From assembly GCA_038253825.1 (NCBI GenBank), contig JBBSGT010000054.1, forward strand, positions 1 through 7,597: a DNA stretch of 7,597 bases, given 5' to 3'. Positions 1 through 6,636 of the stretch are shown piece after piece; within the stretch, counting starts at the first letter, position 1; every line of letters starts with the position of its first letter. The notes below the pieces were generated by a model. It was not told the DNA's origin. It worked only from the letters and a program-made list of their open reading frames with translations, and searched no databases. Origin of the DNA: JACDET01 sp038253825. GTDB taxonomy: Bacteria > Patescibacteriota > Microgenomatia > Levybacterales > UBA12049. The translations under genes were made by a program, and so were the position numbers.

Positions 1-2
1 CT

Positions 3-116
3 GATGAGTATATTGCTGCCTTAGAATACAAGCTAAACTCCACTCCCAGAAAATGCTTGCAATACCTTACCCCTTATGAGATGATGGCAAAACTTCACGT
101 TACCACTACAGAGTGA
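3..116 (+). CDS. IS30-family transposase, C-terminal end (partial)
   Basis: The reading frame enters from the left edge and codes for 37 residues before a TGA stop. It reads DEYIAALEYKLNSTPRKCLQ and then YLTPYEMMAKLHVTTTE. The segment LN-x-x-PRK-C-L-x-Y-x-TPYE is the hallmark C-terminal end of the DDE transposase of IS30-type elements, just after the catalytic Glu helix. The catalytic residues lie outside the window. The stop codon abuts a sequence resembling the right terminal repeat of such elements, as expected for an IS whose gene fills almost its full length. Whether the copy is intact cannot be judged here. The family call is firm; activity is unknown. Confidence 0.85.
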   Translation, partial: DEYIAALEYKLNSTPRKCLQYLTPYEMMAKLHVTTTE

Positions 117-140
117 TGCACTTCCACCTAGAATTCAGGC
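117..140 (+). repeat. Probable right terminal inverted repeat of the IS30-family element
   Basis: Immediately after the transposase stop comes TGCACTTCCACCTAGAATTC followed by AGGC. A 'TGCACTT...GAATTCA' type terminus right behind the stop codon is common for IS30-family elements. The matching left repeat and the target duplication are outside the window, so the outer boundary is only approximate. Confidence 0.5.
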
Positions 141-186
141 TCCCGACGAAGAATCGCAAAACCAGCTTATAACAAAAGCGGTAATT

Positions 187-1683
187 ATGAGTAGCTTGTG
201 CTTAATGCCGACTGTTAATGAAGCTCATGTTAAGGGATTATTTATCCTCCAAGAATATCTCAATCAACATAATCATGGGAACCTTTCTGCATTCCAAGCT
301 GCAGCAGATAATATCTCCCGGCAAGACGACCCCGTGACATTTGCACAAGCAATTATTCAGGGGTTTGCGAAAACAGAATCACTTGGGACAAACAACGCGC
401 AAGTTGCAATAGCAACAAGCGAAGATCCTGTCGCTATTGCAGAATTACTTATGGAGATTATGCCATTCGTCAAGCAAGAAGATTCATCACTAAACTTAAA
501 ATACTTATATCGCCGCTTCTCAAGAAATGTTAACAATGTTGACCATGATAAACTCTCACGCTACGGGAGAGCAGAAATCGAATTACGAAAGCACAGGATG
601 AGCCTACAAACGATGGATAAAGACGAGCGAACTTCCTTTTTTGAAGCAATTATTACCAACAAGATAACCCAAGAACAACTTCCTACGTTTTGTCGTGATT
701 GGCAAATCAGAAGAGAATATGAGATAGGAGATATGCAAGATGACAAATCTGGTAAAATGTCCTATGAAAGCAGTCCATCCCTACAGGAACGGTTCCAAAG
801 TTTGAGCATTTATCCGGAACTCGGCGAAGCAATTTTTGATAGCTGGAATTCCTATAATCCTTTTCTTGAAGAATTATACAATCTAAATCTACCAACAAGA
901 AAACAAATCATTGACGCGTTATCACATTCCCGGCAAAAAAAATCAGACATGATTGCGCAACAAATAGGCGCGCTCAGCACTTATTCTGAAGTTTACGGAG
1001 TTAAAGAATTGCACGATATTATCAATACTTTCGGTATTTATAATTTTGTACGGTATGATGCGCAACAGTTACATAATCAGTTAACACTATGGCAGCAAGG
1101 TAATGGCATAGCAAAAAATGTCATTGTTTTTGCGCGATCAGATTGGAATAATGCCTTTGAAAAGGCTGGAATATATCATCTCTCAACATTCTCACAAGAG
1201 GGATTATTCTTTTTTGAAGCAAACGACGCAACCGCGATTAGTAAAATAGCTGTCGCTGTAGGAAATCGGGAACGAGCAAATGGTCGTAACCCTCATGAAA
1301 CAACTACGCTAGAGAATTTCGTGATTGACGCTCATGGAGATCGTGAACAATTAAAGCTTGGAGTCAATGGTGAGACACTAGATGTTGCAGCATTTGTCAC
1401 CGCATCGCAAAACCGAACAAAGCTGCACGATACTGCCAAGATAAATGACTACCGACGACATTTAGGCAGTCATTTTCGCATTATCCTCGACGTATGTAAT
1501 ACTGCAAAAACTGGCTATGAGAAAAATATCTCAACGGCGATCTCTGAAGGACACAATAGTAGAGTAGAAGCGGCGCCTACATTAGTTAATAAAGTCTTGA
1601 TCATTAATCGTGACAATACAGTTACCTTTCAAACAAAAAATGGCCCTGTCCCCAGCACGCCAGTTATCCCACGAGAAGTATAA
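187..1683 (+). CDS. Orphan protein with C-terminal caspase-like (clan CD) peptidase signature
   Basis: This is a 498-residue protein that I do not recognise as a named family. Residues 1-300 are mostly helical, polar and without a signal peptide or membrane segment. The C-terminal part looks like an alpha/beta clan CD cysteine peptidase fold: a hydrophobic strand (NVIVFARSDWNNAF, about 311-324), then FVIDAHGD with H383-G384, then FRIILDVCNT with D435 and C437. A hydrophobic strand ending in His-Gly, followed 54 residues later by a strand ending in Asp-x-Cys, is the catalytic dyad arrangement of caspases, metacaspases and CHAT proteins. The role (self-processing, regulated proteolysis or cell death) is unknown. 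The ATG at 187 is the first in frame after the IS30 end. No clear Shine-Dalgarno is visible; TTATAA at 167-172 is a weak -10 candidate. An alternative start is the ATG at 205. The gene converges on the 16S gene and its stop lies 23 nt from the 16S trailer stem. Confidence 0.6.
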   Translation: MSSLCLMPTVNEAHVKGLFILQEYLNQHNHGNLSAFQAAADNISRQDDPVTFAQAIIQGFAKTESLGTNNAQVAIATSEDPVAIAELLMEIMPFVKQEDSSLNLKYLYRRFSRNVNNVDHDKLSRYGRAEIELRKHRMSLQTMDKDERTSFFEAIITNKITQEQLPTFCRDWQIRREYEIGDMQDDKSGKMSYESSPSLQERFQSLSIYPELGEAIFDSWNSYNPFLEELYNLNLPTRKQIIDALSHSRQKKSDMIAQQIGALSTYSEVYGVKELHDIINTFGIYNFVRYDAQQLHNQLTLWQQGNGIAKNVIVFARSDWNNAFEKAGIYHLSTFSQEGLFFFEANDATAISKIAVAVGNRERANGRNPHETTTLENFVIDAHGDREQLKLGVNGETLDVAAFVTASQNRTKLHDTAKINDYRRHLGSHFRIILDVCNTAKTGYEKNISTAISEGHNSRVEAAPTLVNKVLIINRDNTVTFQTKNGPVPSTPVIPREV

Positions 1684-1997
1684 ATATATACAACAATTAA
1701 CAATACATAACCAAGACGTGGTAGGAAGGCGAGATTAGAATTCACTTCACTCTAAGTGTCTCAAATAAGCTTGTAAACAAATTTATCTGAAAGTCCTGCT
1801 TGCGCAGGGTTGCGAGCTCCGTCAGGCGCTAATCACTTCACCTGTTGTCTTGCTACATTCCCCCTTATCACCCAGCTAGTAAACTATCTGTCTGATAAAG
1901 TTTCCTGTCTTCCCCTTTCCTCTTTCGATTCTGTCGCCTTCTTACGAAAACCTAAGAACCCAGACTCAATAAAGACTGAATTAACAATAAAAAAATT
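1684..1997 (-). other. 16S 3' trailer / intergenic region, no gene found
   Basis: This stretch lies between the orphan gene and the 16S 3' end. On the minus strand it is the pre-16S trailer as far as the processing stem at 1707-1727. It contains no tRNA (no T-arm-like GGTTCGAATCC or CCA end) and no convincing ORF. It holds three small hairpins: TTCTTA/TAAGAA (1939-1944 with 1953-1958), CCTGC-TTGC-GCAGG (about 1797-1810) and CACTT/AAGTG (1743-1747 with 1754-1758). None is followed by a T-run on the minus strand, so the site where rRNA transcription ends is not evident. Confidence 0.6.
1707..1727 (-). other. 16S precursor processing stem, trailer strand
   Basis: On the minus strand this 21-nt segment is complementary to the 16S leader segment at 3665-3685. 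The pairing is continuous, with all 21 positions Watson-Crick or G-U. The core trailer bases TTCCTACCACGTCTTG pair with leader CAAGATGTGGTAGGAA with a single wobble. A long duplex that loops out the entire 16S is the classical substrate for double-strand-specific pre-rRNA cleavage (RNase III in most bacteria). It places the pre-16S 3' limit about 270 nt beyond the mature end, which is long. Confidence 0.85.
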
Positions 1998-3581
<1,584 letters not shown>

Positions 3582-3664
3582 AGAAAATGATCACTGCTAT
3601 ATTAATTTGCAGAATTCTGTTTTCCGGAGTTAAGTTTCTTTTTATGGAATAACTTAACAAAAAA

Positions 3665-3685
3665 TTCCTACCACATCTTGATCAT
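3665..3685 (-). other. 16S precursor processing stem, leader strand
   Basis: This is the partner of 1707-1727. In the rRNA sense it reads ATGATCAAGATGTGGT then AGGAA, and pairs over 21 nt with the trailer without a bulge (four G-U pairs). It lies about 85 nt upstream of the mature 16S 5' end. The leader side is therefore of ordinary length while the trailer side is long. Confidence 0.85.
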
Positions 3686-3734
3686 CGAACACTCCGCCTG
3701 CGTAAGACGAAGCATTCAAAAGTGTTACTGTCAA

Positions 3735-3747
3735 TTGTTAAAGAACT
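3735..3747 (-). promoter_or_regulatory. rRNA boxA antitermination element
   Basis: The minus strand reads AGTTCTTTAACAA, which shares TCTTTAACAA with the E. coli rrn boxA TGCTCTTTAACAA. In rrn leaders boxA RNA is bound by NusB/NusE (S10) and loads the antitermination complex. It lies in the leader before the 16S gene, the expected place, though downstream of the terminator-like hairpin. Confidence 0.75.
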
Positions 3748-3771
3748 GTTTGTGAATTGTCAATTTTAGAC

Positions 3772-3795
3772 AAAAAAACCCCGCCGAAGGCGAGG
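3772..3795 (-). terminator. Intrinsic-terminator-like hairpin in the rRNA leader
   Basis: The minus strand reads CCTCGCC-TTC-GGCGGGG followed by seven T (3778 down to 3772). The 7-bp stem is GC-rich with one T-G pair and a U-run directly follows, which is a textbook intrinsic terminator. It lies about 40-60 nt after the predicted rRNA start and before boxA, so it would interrupt rRNA transcription unless bypassed. It could be an attenuator, the end of a separate short RNA, or a pausing structure. No gene reads into it from the right on this strand other than this leader. Confidence 0.7.
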
Positions 3796-3840
3796 TATAC
3801 TCGTATATTCCTTGGCAAAGACTTCACATACTGTTTAAAC

Positions 3841-3868
3841 ATTATAACCTATTCTAGCCTTATGTCAA
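3841..3868 (-). promoter_or_regulatory. Consensus sigma-70-type promoter of the 16S gene
   Basis: The minus strand carries a perfect -35 TTGACA (3863-3868), a 16-bp spacer and a perfect -10 TATAAT (3841-3846). Upstream of the -35 are T-rich runs that could act as an UP element. The -35 lies within a small inverted repeat GCCTT-GACAT-AAGGC. Predicted transcription starts near 3834. Perfect boxes in front of an rRNA gene fit strong constitutive expression. Confidence 0.88.
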
Positions 3869-3898
3869 GGCAGGAAAAAGGAAAAAAATAAAAAATCA

Positions 3899-3927
3899 TT
3901 GAAATCTTATAGGTTTTTTGGTAAACT
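3899..3927 (+). promoter_or_regulatory. Promoter for the 3934 gene, predicted leaderless
   Basis: The -35 is TTGAAA (3899-3904), followed by a 17-bp spacer and a -10 TAAACT (3922-3927). The ATG at 3934 follows 6 nt later, so transcription should begin at or within a base or two of the start codon. This promoter is divergent from the rRNA promoter, with 30 bp of A/T-rich DNA between the two -35 boxes. Confidence 0.65.
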
Positions 3928-3933
3928 TCCCCT

Positions 3934-4293
3934 ATGCGTACTGAAACAATGTCAAAATTAGCCGCTCTTTCAATCTTTGGAGGGCTTAATGCTGCGATTT
4001 TTGGGTTTGCAGATGGCGCTATGACTTATACTGAAGCGCAGAAAGTGACTTCTTCATTAGCACGGATTGCAGGACAGATTGCTCCGATTAACAAACAGTT
4101 GTCACAATTACCTGATGGTTCACCGTCTGAAACTGCTCTCTTAAAAAAGAAATCTGAACTTTATGATCAAGAAACTGTGATTTATAGAAATGAAGCAAGA
4201 TTACCCCTTCCCCCTGACTTACGAGCAGTAGGAGATGTTGCGGTAGTGTTGGCAGGTGGGGTATTAATTAGGAAAGGGATAAAGCACATGTAG
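3934..4293 (+). CDS. Small putative membrane-associated protein, unknown function
   Basis: This 119-residue protein is not recognised. Residues about 8-28 (LAALSIFGGLNAAIFGFADG) form a hydrophobic segment that could be a membrane helix or an uncleaved signal anchor. Residues about 31-88 are polar and predicted helical, with heptad-like spacing (SSLARIAGQIAPINKQLSQL, then ALLKKKSELYDQETVIYRNE), suggesting a helical hairpin or coiled coil. Residues about 98-113 (AVGDVAVVLAGGVLIRKG) form a second short hydrophobic segment ending in basic residues. The likely topology is two membrane anchors with a helical hairpin between, but this is inference. The start at 3934 is supported by the promoter 6 nt upstream; an internal Met6 is the alternative. 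It is divergent from 16S and converges on the glycosylase gene, with only 5 nt between the stops and no strong terminator. Confidence 0.7.
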   Translation: MRTETMSKLAALSIFGGLNAAIFGFADGAMTYTEAQKVTSSLARIAGQIAPINKQLSQLPDGSPSETALLKKKSELYDQETVIYRNEARLPLPPDLRAVGDVAVVLAGGVLIRKGIKHM

Positions 4294-4298
4294 ACGTT

Positions 4299-4877
4299 TT
4301 AAAAACTTTTAATAAGCTTTTGTAGCTTTTTAAAATCCTCTTCTAACAGTGGTCTGTATACTTGCGAAAATCGCAATGCAGCGGCCGGATGAACTGTCAA
4401 AAAGTATTTTGTCCCCTCTTTTTTTTCAATAACCTGTCCATGCTCTTTGGAAACAAAAATCTTTTTTTGCAAAACCCCTTCTGCCGCAACTCGACCCAAC
4501 AGGACAACGAATTTTGGCTGGATAATTTCGAATTGCTTCATCAAATGAATTCTGCCATGGGCAATATCTTTGGAAGTTGGCGTGCCTCCGGGTTTGCCAT
4601 CTTTGCCGTTTGGTAAATATTTGACAGGACTGCTGATATAGACATCTTCTTCTCTGAGACCAATTTCGCCGATTAAATTTCGCAGCAATTTCCCACAACG
4701 ACCAATAAACGGTCTCCCTTCTTTTGCTTCTTGTTTGCCAGGGGCTTCTCCAATAAAAAAAACTTTTGCATCAGGATTGCCTTCACCAACGACAGGATTG
4801 CCGGATTTATTAATTGGACAAATTTTACAGTTGATAATTTCTTCATTAACGTTGTCGAGTGCTTGTTGTTTGTTCAT
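4299..4877 (-). CDS. Family 4 type uracil-DNA glycosylase, variant with incomplete Fe-S cysteine set
   Basis: This 192-residue protein belongs to the uracil-DNA glycosylase superfamily and removes uracil from DNA in base excision repair. Motif 1 is GEAPGKQEAKEGRPFIG (residues 43-59), with the E and the GRPF-IG run typical of family 4 (UDGa). Motif 3 is HPAAALRF (163-170). Family 4 enzymes normally bind a 4Fe-4S cluster with four Cys. Here only C17 and C20 (NCKICP) are present. The usual third Cys after the 'VYITN-VVK' strand is Y87 (SSPVKYLP), and the fourth, in the next helix, is G108 (IAHGRIHL). C61 is the only other Cys. The enzyme may therefore lack a normal cluster or hold it differently. 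The gene starts 9 nt after the methyltransferase stop; an AGGAAAT inside the end of that gene may serve as ribosome site. It is the last gene of the vapBC-containing operon. Confidence 0.9.
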   Translation of the reverse strand: MNKQQALDNVNEEIINCKICPINKSGNPVVGEGNPDAKVFFIGEAPGKQEAKEGRPFIGRCGKLLRNLIGEIGLREEDVYISSPVKYLPNGKDGKPGGTPTSKDIAHGRIHLMKQFEIIQPKFVVLLGRVAAEGVLQKKIFVSKEHGQVIEKKEGTKYFLTVHPAAALRFSQVYRPLLEEDFKKLQKLIKSF

Positions 4878-4886
4878 TATGAAAAT

Positions 4887-5417
4887 TTATTTCCTGTTTT
4901 CCATTACCTTATACAGCATAACCCCCAAACTCACCATCACATTCAGACTGACATTTATCCCCCACATCGGCATTTCCGCGATAAAATCAGATGCTGCCAT
5001 CGCGTCTTCTGCAACTCCTGTTGTCTCATGCCCAATTATTAAAGCTACTGGAAACGTATACGGAATTTCATCGTAAGGTGTGCTTCTTTTGTCTAATTCT
5101 ATTGAGACAATTTGGATGCCAGGAACTTCTTTTCGGAGTAATACTATAGCATCAAGTGCGGATTTCTTATACTCCCATGGGACCCACTCTGTTGTATTGA
5201 TCGATGCTTTTTTAATCCGGTGATTTGGCGGCGTTTCGGTATCACCACAAAGAAAAACTTTCTCGACAGCGACGGCATCAGCAAGTCGAAATATCGATCC
5301 GATGTTATAGGTGTCGAGTACATTGTCTACTATTATATACACCGGATTTCTTTTGATATGTTTGAAGACTTCCGGATCATGTTCACTTAGTCGCAATTTT
5401 TTGGCATCAAGTTTCAT
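4887..5417 (-). CDS. SpoU/TrmH-family RNA 2'-O-methyltransferase
   Basis: This 176-residue SPOUT-class methyltransferase transfers methyl from SAM to a ribose 2'-OH of tRNA or rRNA. All three SpoU motifs are present. Motif 1 is YNIGSIFRLADA with N38, G40 and R44 (the Arg is catalytic in TrmH). Motif 2 is VALIIGHETTGVAEDAM (124-140), with GHE in place of the usual GNE. Motif 3 is MPMWGINVSLNVMVSLGVML with S157-L158-N159, which forms the SAM-binding knot. The length covers the catalytic domain without the N-terminal substrate domain of TrmB/RlmB-type members, so the target (tRNA Gm18, tRNA wobble position or rRNA) cannot be read from sequence. Its ATG overlaps the end of the PIN toxin gene by 11 nt, so translation is probably coupled. 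No strong ribosome site is visible. Confidence 0.9.
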   Translation of the reverse strand: MKLDAKKLRLSEHDPEVFKHIKRNPVYIIVDNVLDTYNIGSIFRLADAVAVEKVFLCGDTETPPNHRIKKASINTTEWVPWEYKKSALDAIVLLRKEVPGIQIVSIELDKRSTPYDEIPYTFPVALIIGHETTGVAEDAMAASDFIAEMPMWGINVSLNVMVSLGVMLYKVMENRK

Positions 5418-5832
5418 GCTGTTTAGTCTTTTTTGTTTGCACTCTCTTTTGTAGCTGTTTGTCCAGCGTTAGTAATTGCACATCGTATTGCGCTGCCAAA
5501 GAGAGATACGATGCATCGTAGACACTTAACTGATTGTGCATTGCTAGATCATAAGCACTCCCTATATTACAGTCTACAAGTTGTATAGGTAGCTGAAGAA
5601 AACCGTCAATCAAAAGTCGAGCACGTTTTTGATCAACTCTTTTTGTGAGAGTAGCTGCATACATACCATTTATCACTTCAAAAGGTAATAGTGACACTGA
5701 GAGAAGATTGATTGATCCATCGCTGTAGGCCACGAATATGTTTTCTACTAACGGATTCGATTCATCAGGAAGCAGATAACAAAGCACGAATGATGAATCT
5801 ACTACATATCGTTTCTTATGCTTTTCTTCCAT
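5407..5832 (-). CDS. vapC: VapC-like PIN-domain toxin
   Basis: This 141-residue PIN-domain protein is the predicted ribonuclease toxin of a type II toxin-antitoxin pair. VapC toxins cleave tRNA or rRNA with Mg2+ held by acidic residues. The four conserved acids are visible: D12 in VVDSSF, E52 in LPFEVINGM, D106 in SVYDASYLSLA and D124 in LLTLDKQL. The arrangement 'YDASYLSLA...LLTLD' is typical of VapC. The protein is complete and close to the usual 130-140 residues, with a short Lys-rich tail (KKTKQHET). Its ATG lies 17 nt inside the end of the antitoxin gene, and its own end overlaps the methyltransferase start, giving a chain of overlapping genes. Nothing suggests inactivation. Confidence 0.92.
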   Translation of the reverse strand: MEEKHKKRYVVDSSFVLCYLLPDESNPLVENIFVAYSDGSINLLSVSLLPFEVINGMYAATLTKRVDQKRARLLIDGFLQLPIQLVDCNIGSAYDLAMHNQLSVYDASYLSLAAQYDVQLLTLDKQLQKRVQTKKTKQHET

Positions 5833-6058
5833 AATTGATTAGAGACTTGTAGTCGATAGTTTCTTTCGCCTTTTTCCTATTGGCTTCAATTGTACCACAG
5901 GCTTTCTTAATCTGAGAAACGTCATCGAGTAAATCATACTGCTCTCTTACCGCGGTTCTCACGAGTTCACCGATTGAAGATTTACGAATTTTTGCCAATC
6001 GAGCCATTTGTTCCCACAAATCCTCCTCAAAAAGTATATTGGTGCGTTTGGTTAACAT
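5816..6058 (-). CDS. vapB: VapB-like ribbon-helix-helix antitoxin
   Basis: This 80-residue protein has an N-terminal ribbon-helix-helix fold: strand KRTNILFEEDLWEQMARLAK, then IRKSSIGELVRTAVREQYDL (residues about 4-42). The pattern is basic/hydrophobic strand, helix, G/S-S-turn, helix. The C-terminal half (about 43-80) is charged and would wrap the toxin. RHH antitoxins bind their own promoter and are neutralising partners of the adjacent toxin. The start ATG lies 6 nt after a -10 box, so the mRNA is probably leaderless. A TAACAT-6-ATGTTA inverted repeat covering the -10 and the ATG is a likely operator. It is the first gene of the four-gene minus-strand operon. Confidence 0.88.
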   Translation of the reverse strand: MLTKRTNILFEEDLWEQMARLAKIRKSSIGELVRTAVREQYDLLDDVSQIKKACGTIEANRKKAKETIDYKSLINYGRKA

Positions 6059-6070
6059 AGATGGATGTTA
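6053..6070 (-). promoter_or_regulatory. Candidate autoregulatory operator of vapBC
   Basis: This is a perfect inverted repeat, TAACAT-AGATGG-ATGTTA. One arm covers the -10 box and the other covers the start codon of the antitoxin gene. RHH antitoxins typically bind short inverted or direct repeats in their own promoter. The assignment as operator is inference from position. Confidence 0.5.
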
Positions 6071-6093
6071 GCATGTGTATGTGTATCTGTCAA
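6065..6093 (-). promoter_or_regulatory. Promoter of the vapBC-methyltransferase-glycosylase operon, predicted leaderless
   Basis: On the minus strand the -35 is TTGACA (6088-6093, perfect), the spacer is 17 bp and the -10 is TAACAT (6065-6070). Six nt (6059-6064) separate the -10 from the ATG at 6058-6056. Transcription is expected to start at or next to the start codon. Confidence 0.75.
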
Positions 6094-6139
6094 TTTCATT
6101 TTGTCTTACTTCAAAAAACCAATTTCGGGATAGAGCGTG

Positions 6140-6168
6140 TTGAAATAACTTACTCCTTGTACTATAGT
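6140..6168 (+). promoter_or_regulatory. Promoter of the flavin-protein/SDR pair, predicted leaderless
   Basis: The -35 is TTGAAA (6140-6145), the spacer is 17 bp and the -10 is TATAGT (6163-6168). Six nt follow before the ATG at 6175. This supports 6175, not the upstream in-frame ATG at 6061, as the true start. It is divergent from the vapBC promoter with 46 bp between the two -35 boxes. Confidence 0.75.
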
Positions 6169-6174
6169 GTCTAT

Positions 6175-6636
6175 ATGACGGATCTCAAATCACTAATTCA
6201 AGAGGCATTAAAAGCTGCTCGCGTTATGCAACTCGCAACCTCATCAAATAACAAACCTTGGGTCTGTAATGTTCATTTTTATGCTGATGAAAATCTGAAT
6301 ATTTATTGGATCAGTACCCCTACTCGCCGCCATTCACTTGATATCGAAAAGAATCCTCATGTTGCTATGACAATAAAAGTGCATGAAGATAAACCCGATG
6401 AACCATATGTCATCGGTCTATCAGCGAAAGGAACAGCAGAACGAATTATTGATGAACAGGTAAGAAACGTCATTAATCATTATCAAAAAAAATTAGGCAA
6501 AGATAAAAAACTGATGAGTGATATTCTGAGTGGTACAAATCCTCACAGATTTTATCAGTTAAAACCAACATCATTCGTTCTCTTTGATACAAAAAATTTC
6601 CCCGACAATCCTCGACAGGAATACGCAATAGCATGA
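6175..6636 (+). CDS. Pyridoxamine 5'-phosphate oxidase-like flavin split-barrel protein
   Basis: This 153-residue protein is of the PNPOx-like split-barrel superfamily, members of which bind FMN, F420 or haem and act as small oxidoreductases. The pattern is an N-terminal helix (LKSLIQEALKAARVMQLAT), then paired strands KPWVCNVHFYADENLNIYWI, then STPTRRHSLDIEKNPHVAMT (about 48-66). The R-x-H-S-x-D-I-x-x-N-P-x-V-A run is the signature around the cofactor phosphate site. The C-terminal part includes HRFYQLKPTSFVLFD, the last barrel strand. The true cofactor and substrate cannot be told from sequence. The frame is open back to 6061, but 6175 is chosen because a promoter ends 6 nt before it and family members begin at this helix. 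Its TGA overlaps the next ATG (ATGA), so the two genes are coupled. Confidence 0.85.
   Translation: MTDLKSLIQEALKAARVMQLATSSNNKPWVCNVHFYADENLNIYWISTPTRRHSLDIEKNPHVAMTIKVHEDKPDEPYVIGLSAKGTAERIIDEQVRNVINHYQKKLGKDKKLMSDILSGTNPHRFYQLKPTSFVLFDTKNFPDNPRQEYAIA

Larger units (their letters stand above)
3582..3834 (-). other. 16S rRNA leader region (about 250 nt), no gene
   Basis: This is transcribed sequence between the predicted start (about 3834) and the mature 16S 5' end. In order of transcription it contains a short inverted repeat TATAC/GTATA (3796-3807), a terminator-like hairpin with T-run (3772-3795), two ATTGACA repeats flanking a boxA (3735-3747), the 21-nt processing strand (3665-3685), a perfect hairpin GTTAAGTT/AACTTAAC (3629-3636 with 3651-3658), and a CAGAATTCTG palindrome (3610-3619). 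I see no coding capacity or tRNA here. Confidence 0.75.

Noticed and set aside
1735..1758. Possible solo IS30 end (GAATTC then AAGTG) matching the repeat at 117-140
   Set aside because: The spacing between the shared blocks differs (10 versus 7 nt) and the rest does not align.
1728..1997. tRNA (Ile/Ala type) in the 16S downstream spacer
   Set aside because: No T-arm, anticodon arm or acceptor pairing could be found on either strand.
4362..5076. Open frames on the plus strand opposite the glycosylase and methyltransferase genes, and an alternative minus frame at 4426-4698
   Set aside because: They are shadows of two well-supported genes with clear family motifs.
6061..6174. Upstream in-frame extension of the flavin protein (38 extra codons from the ATG at 6061)
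   Set aside because: The extension crosses the vapB promoter and the gene's own promoter; a -35/-10 pair ends 6 nt before the ATG at 6175, where family members begin.
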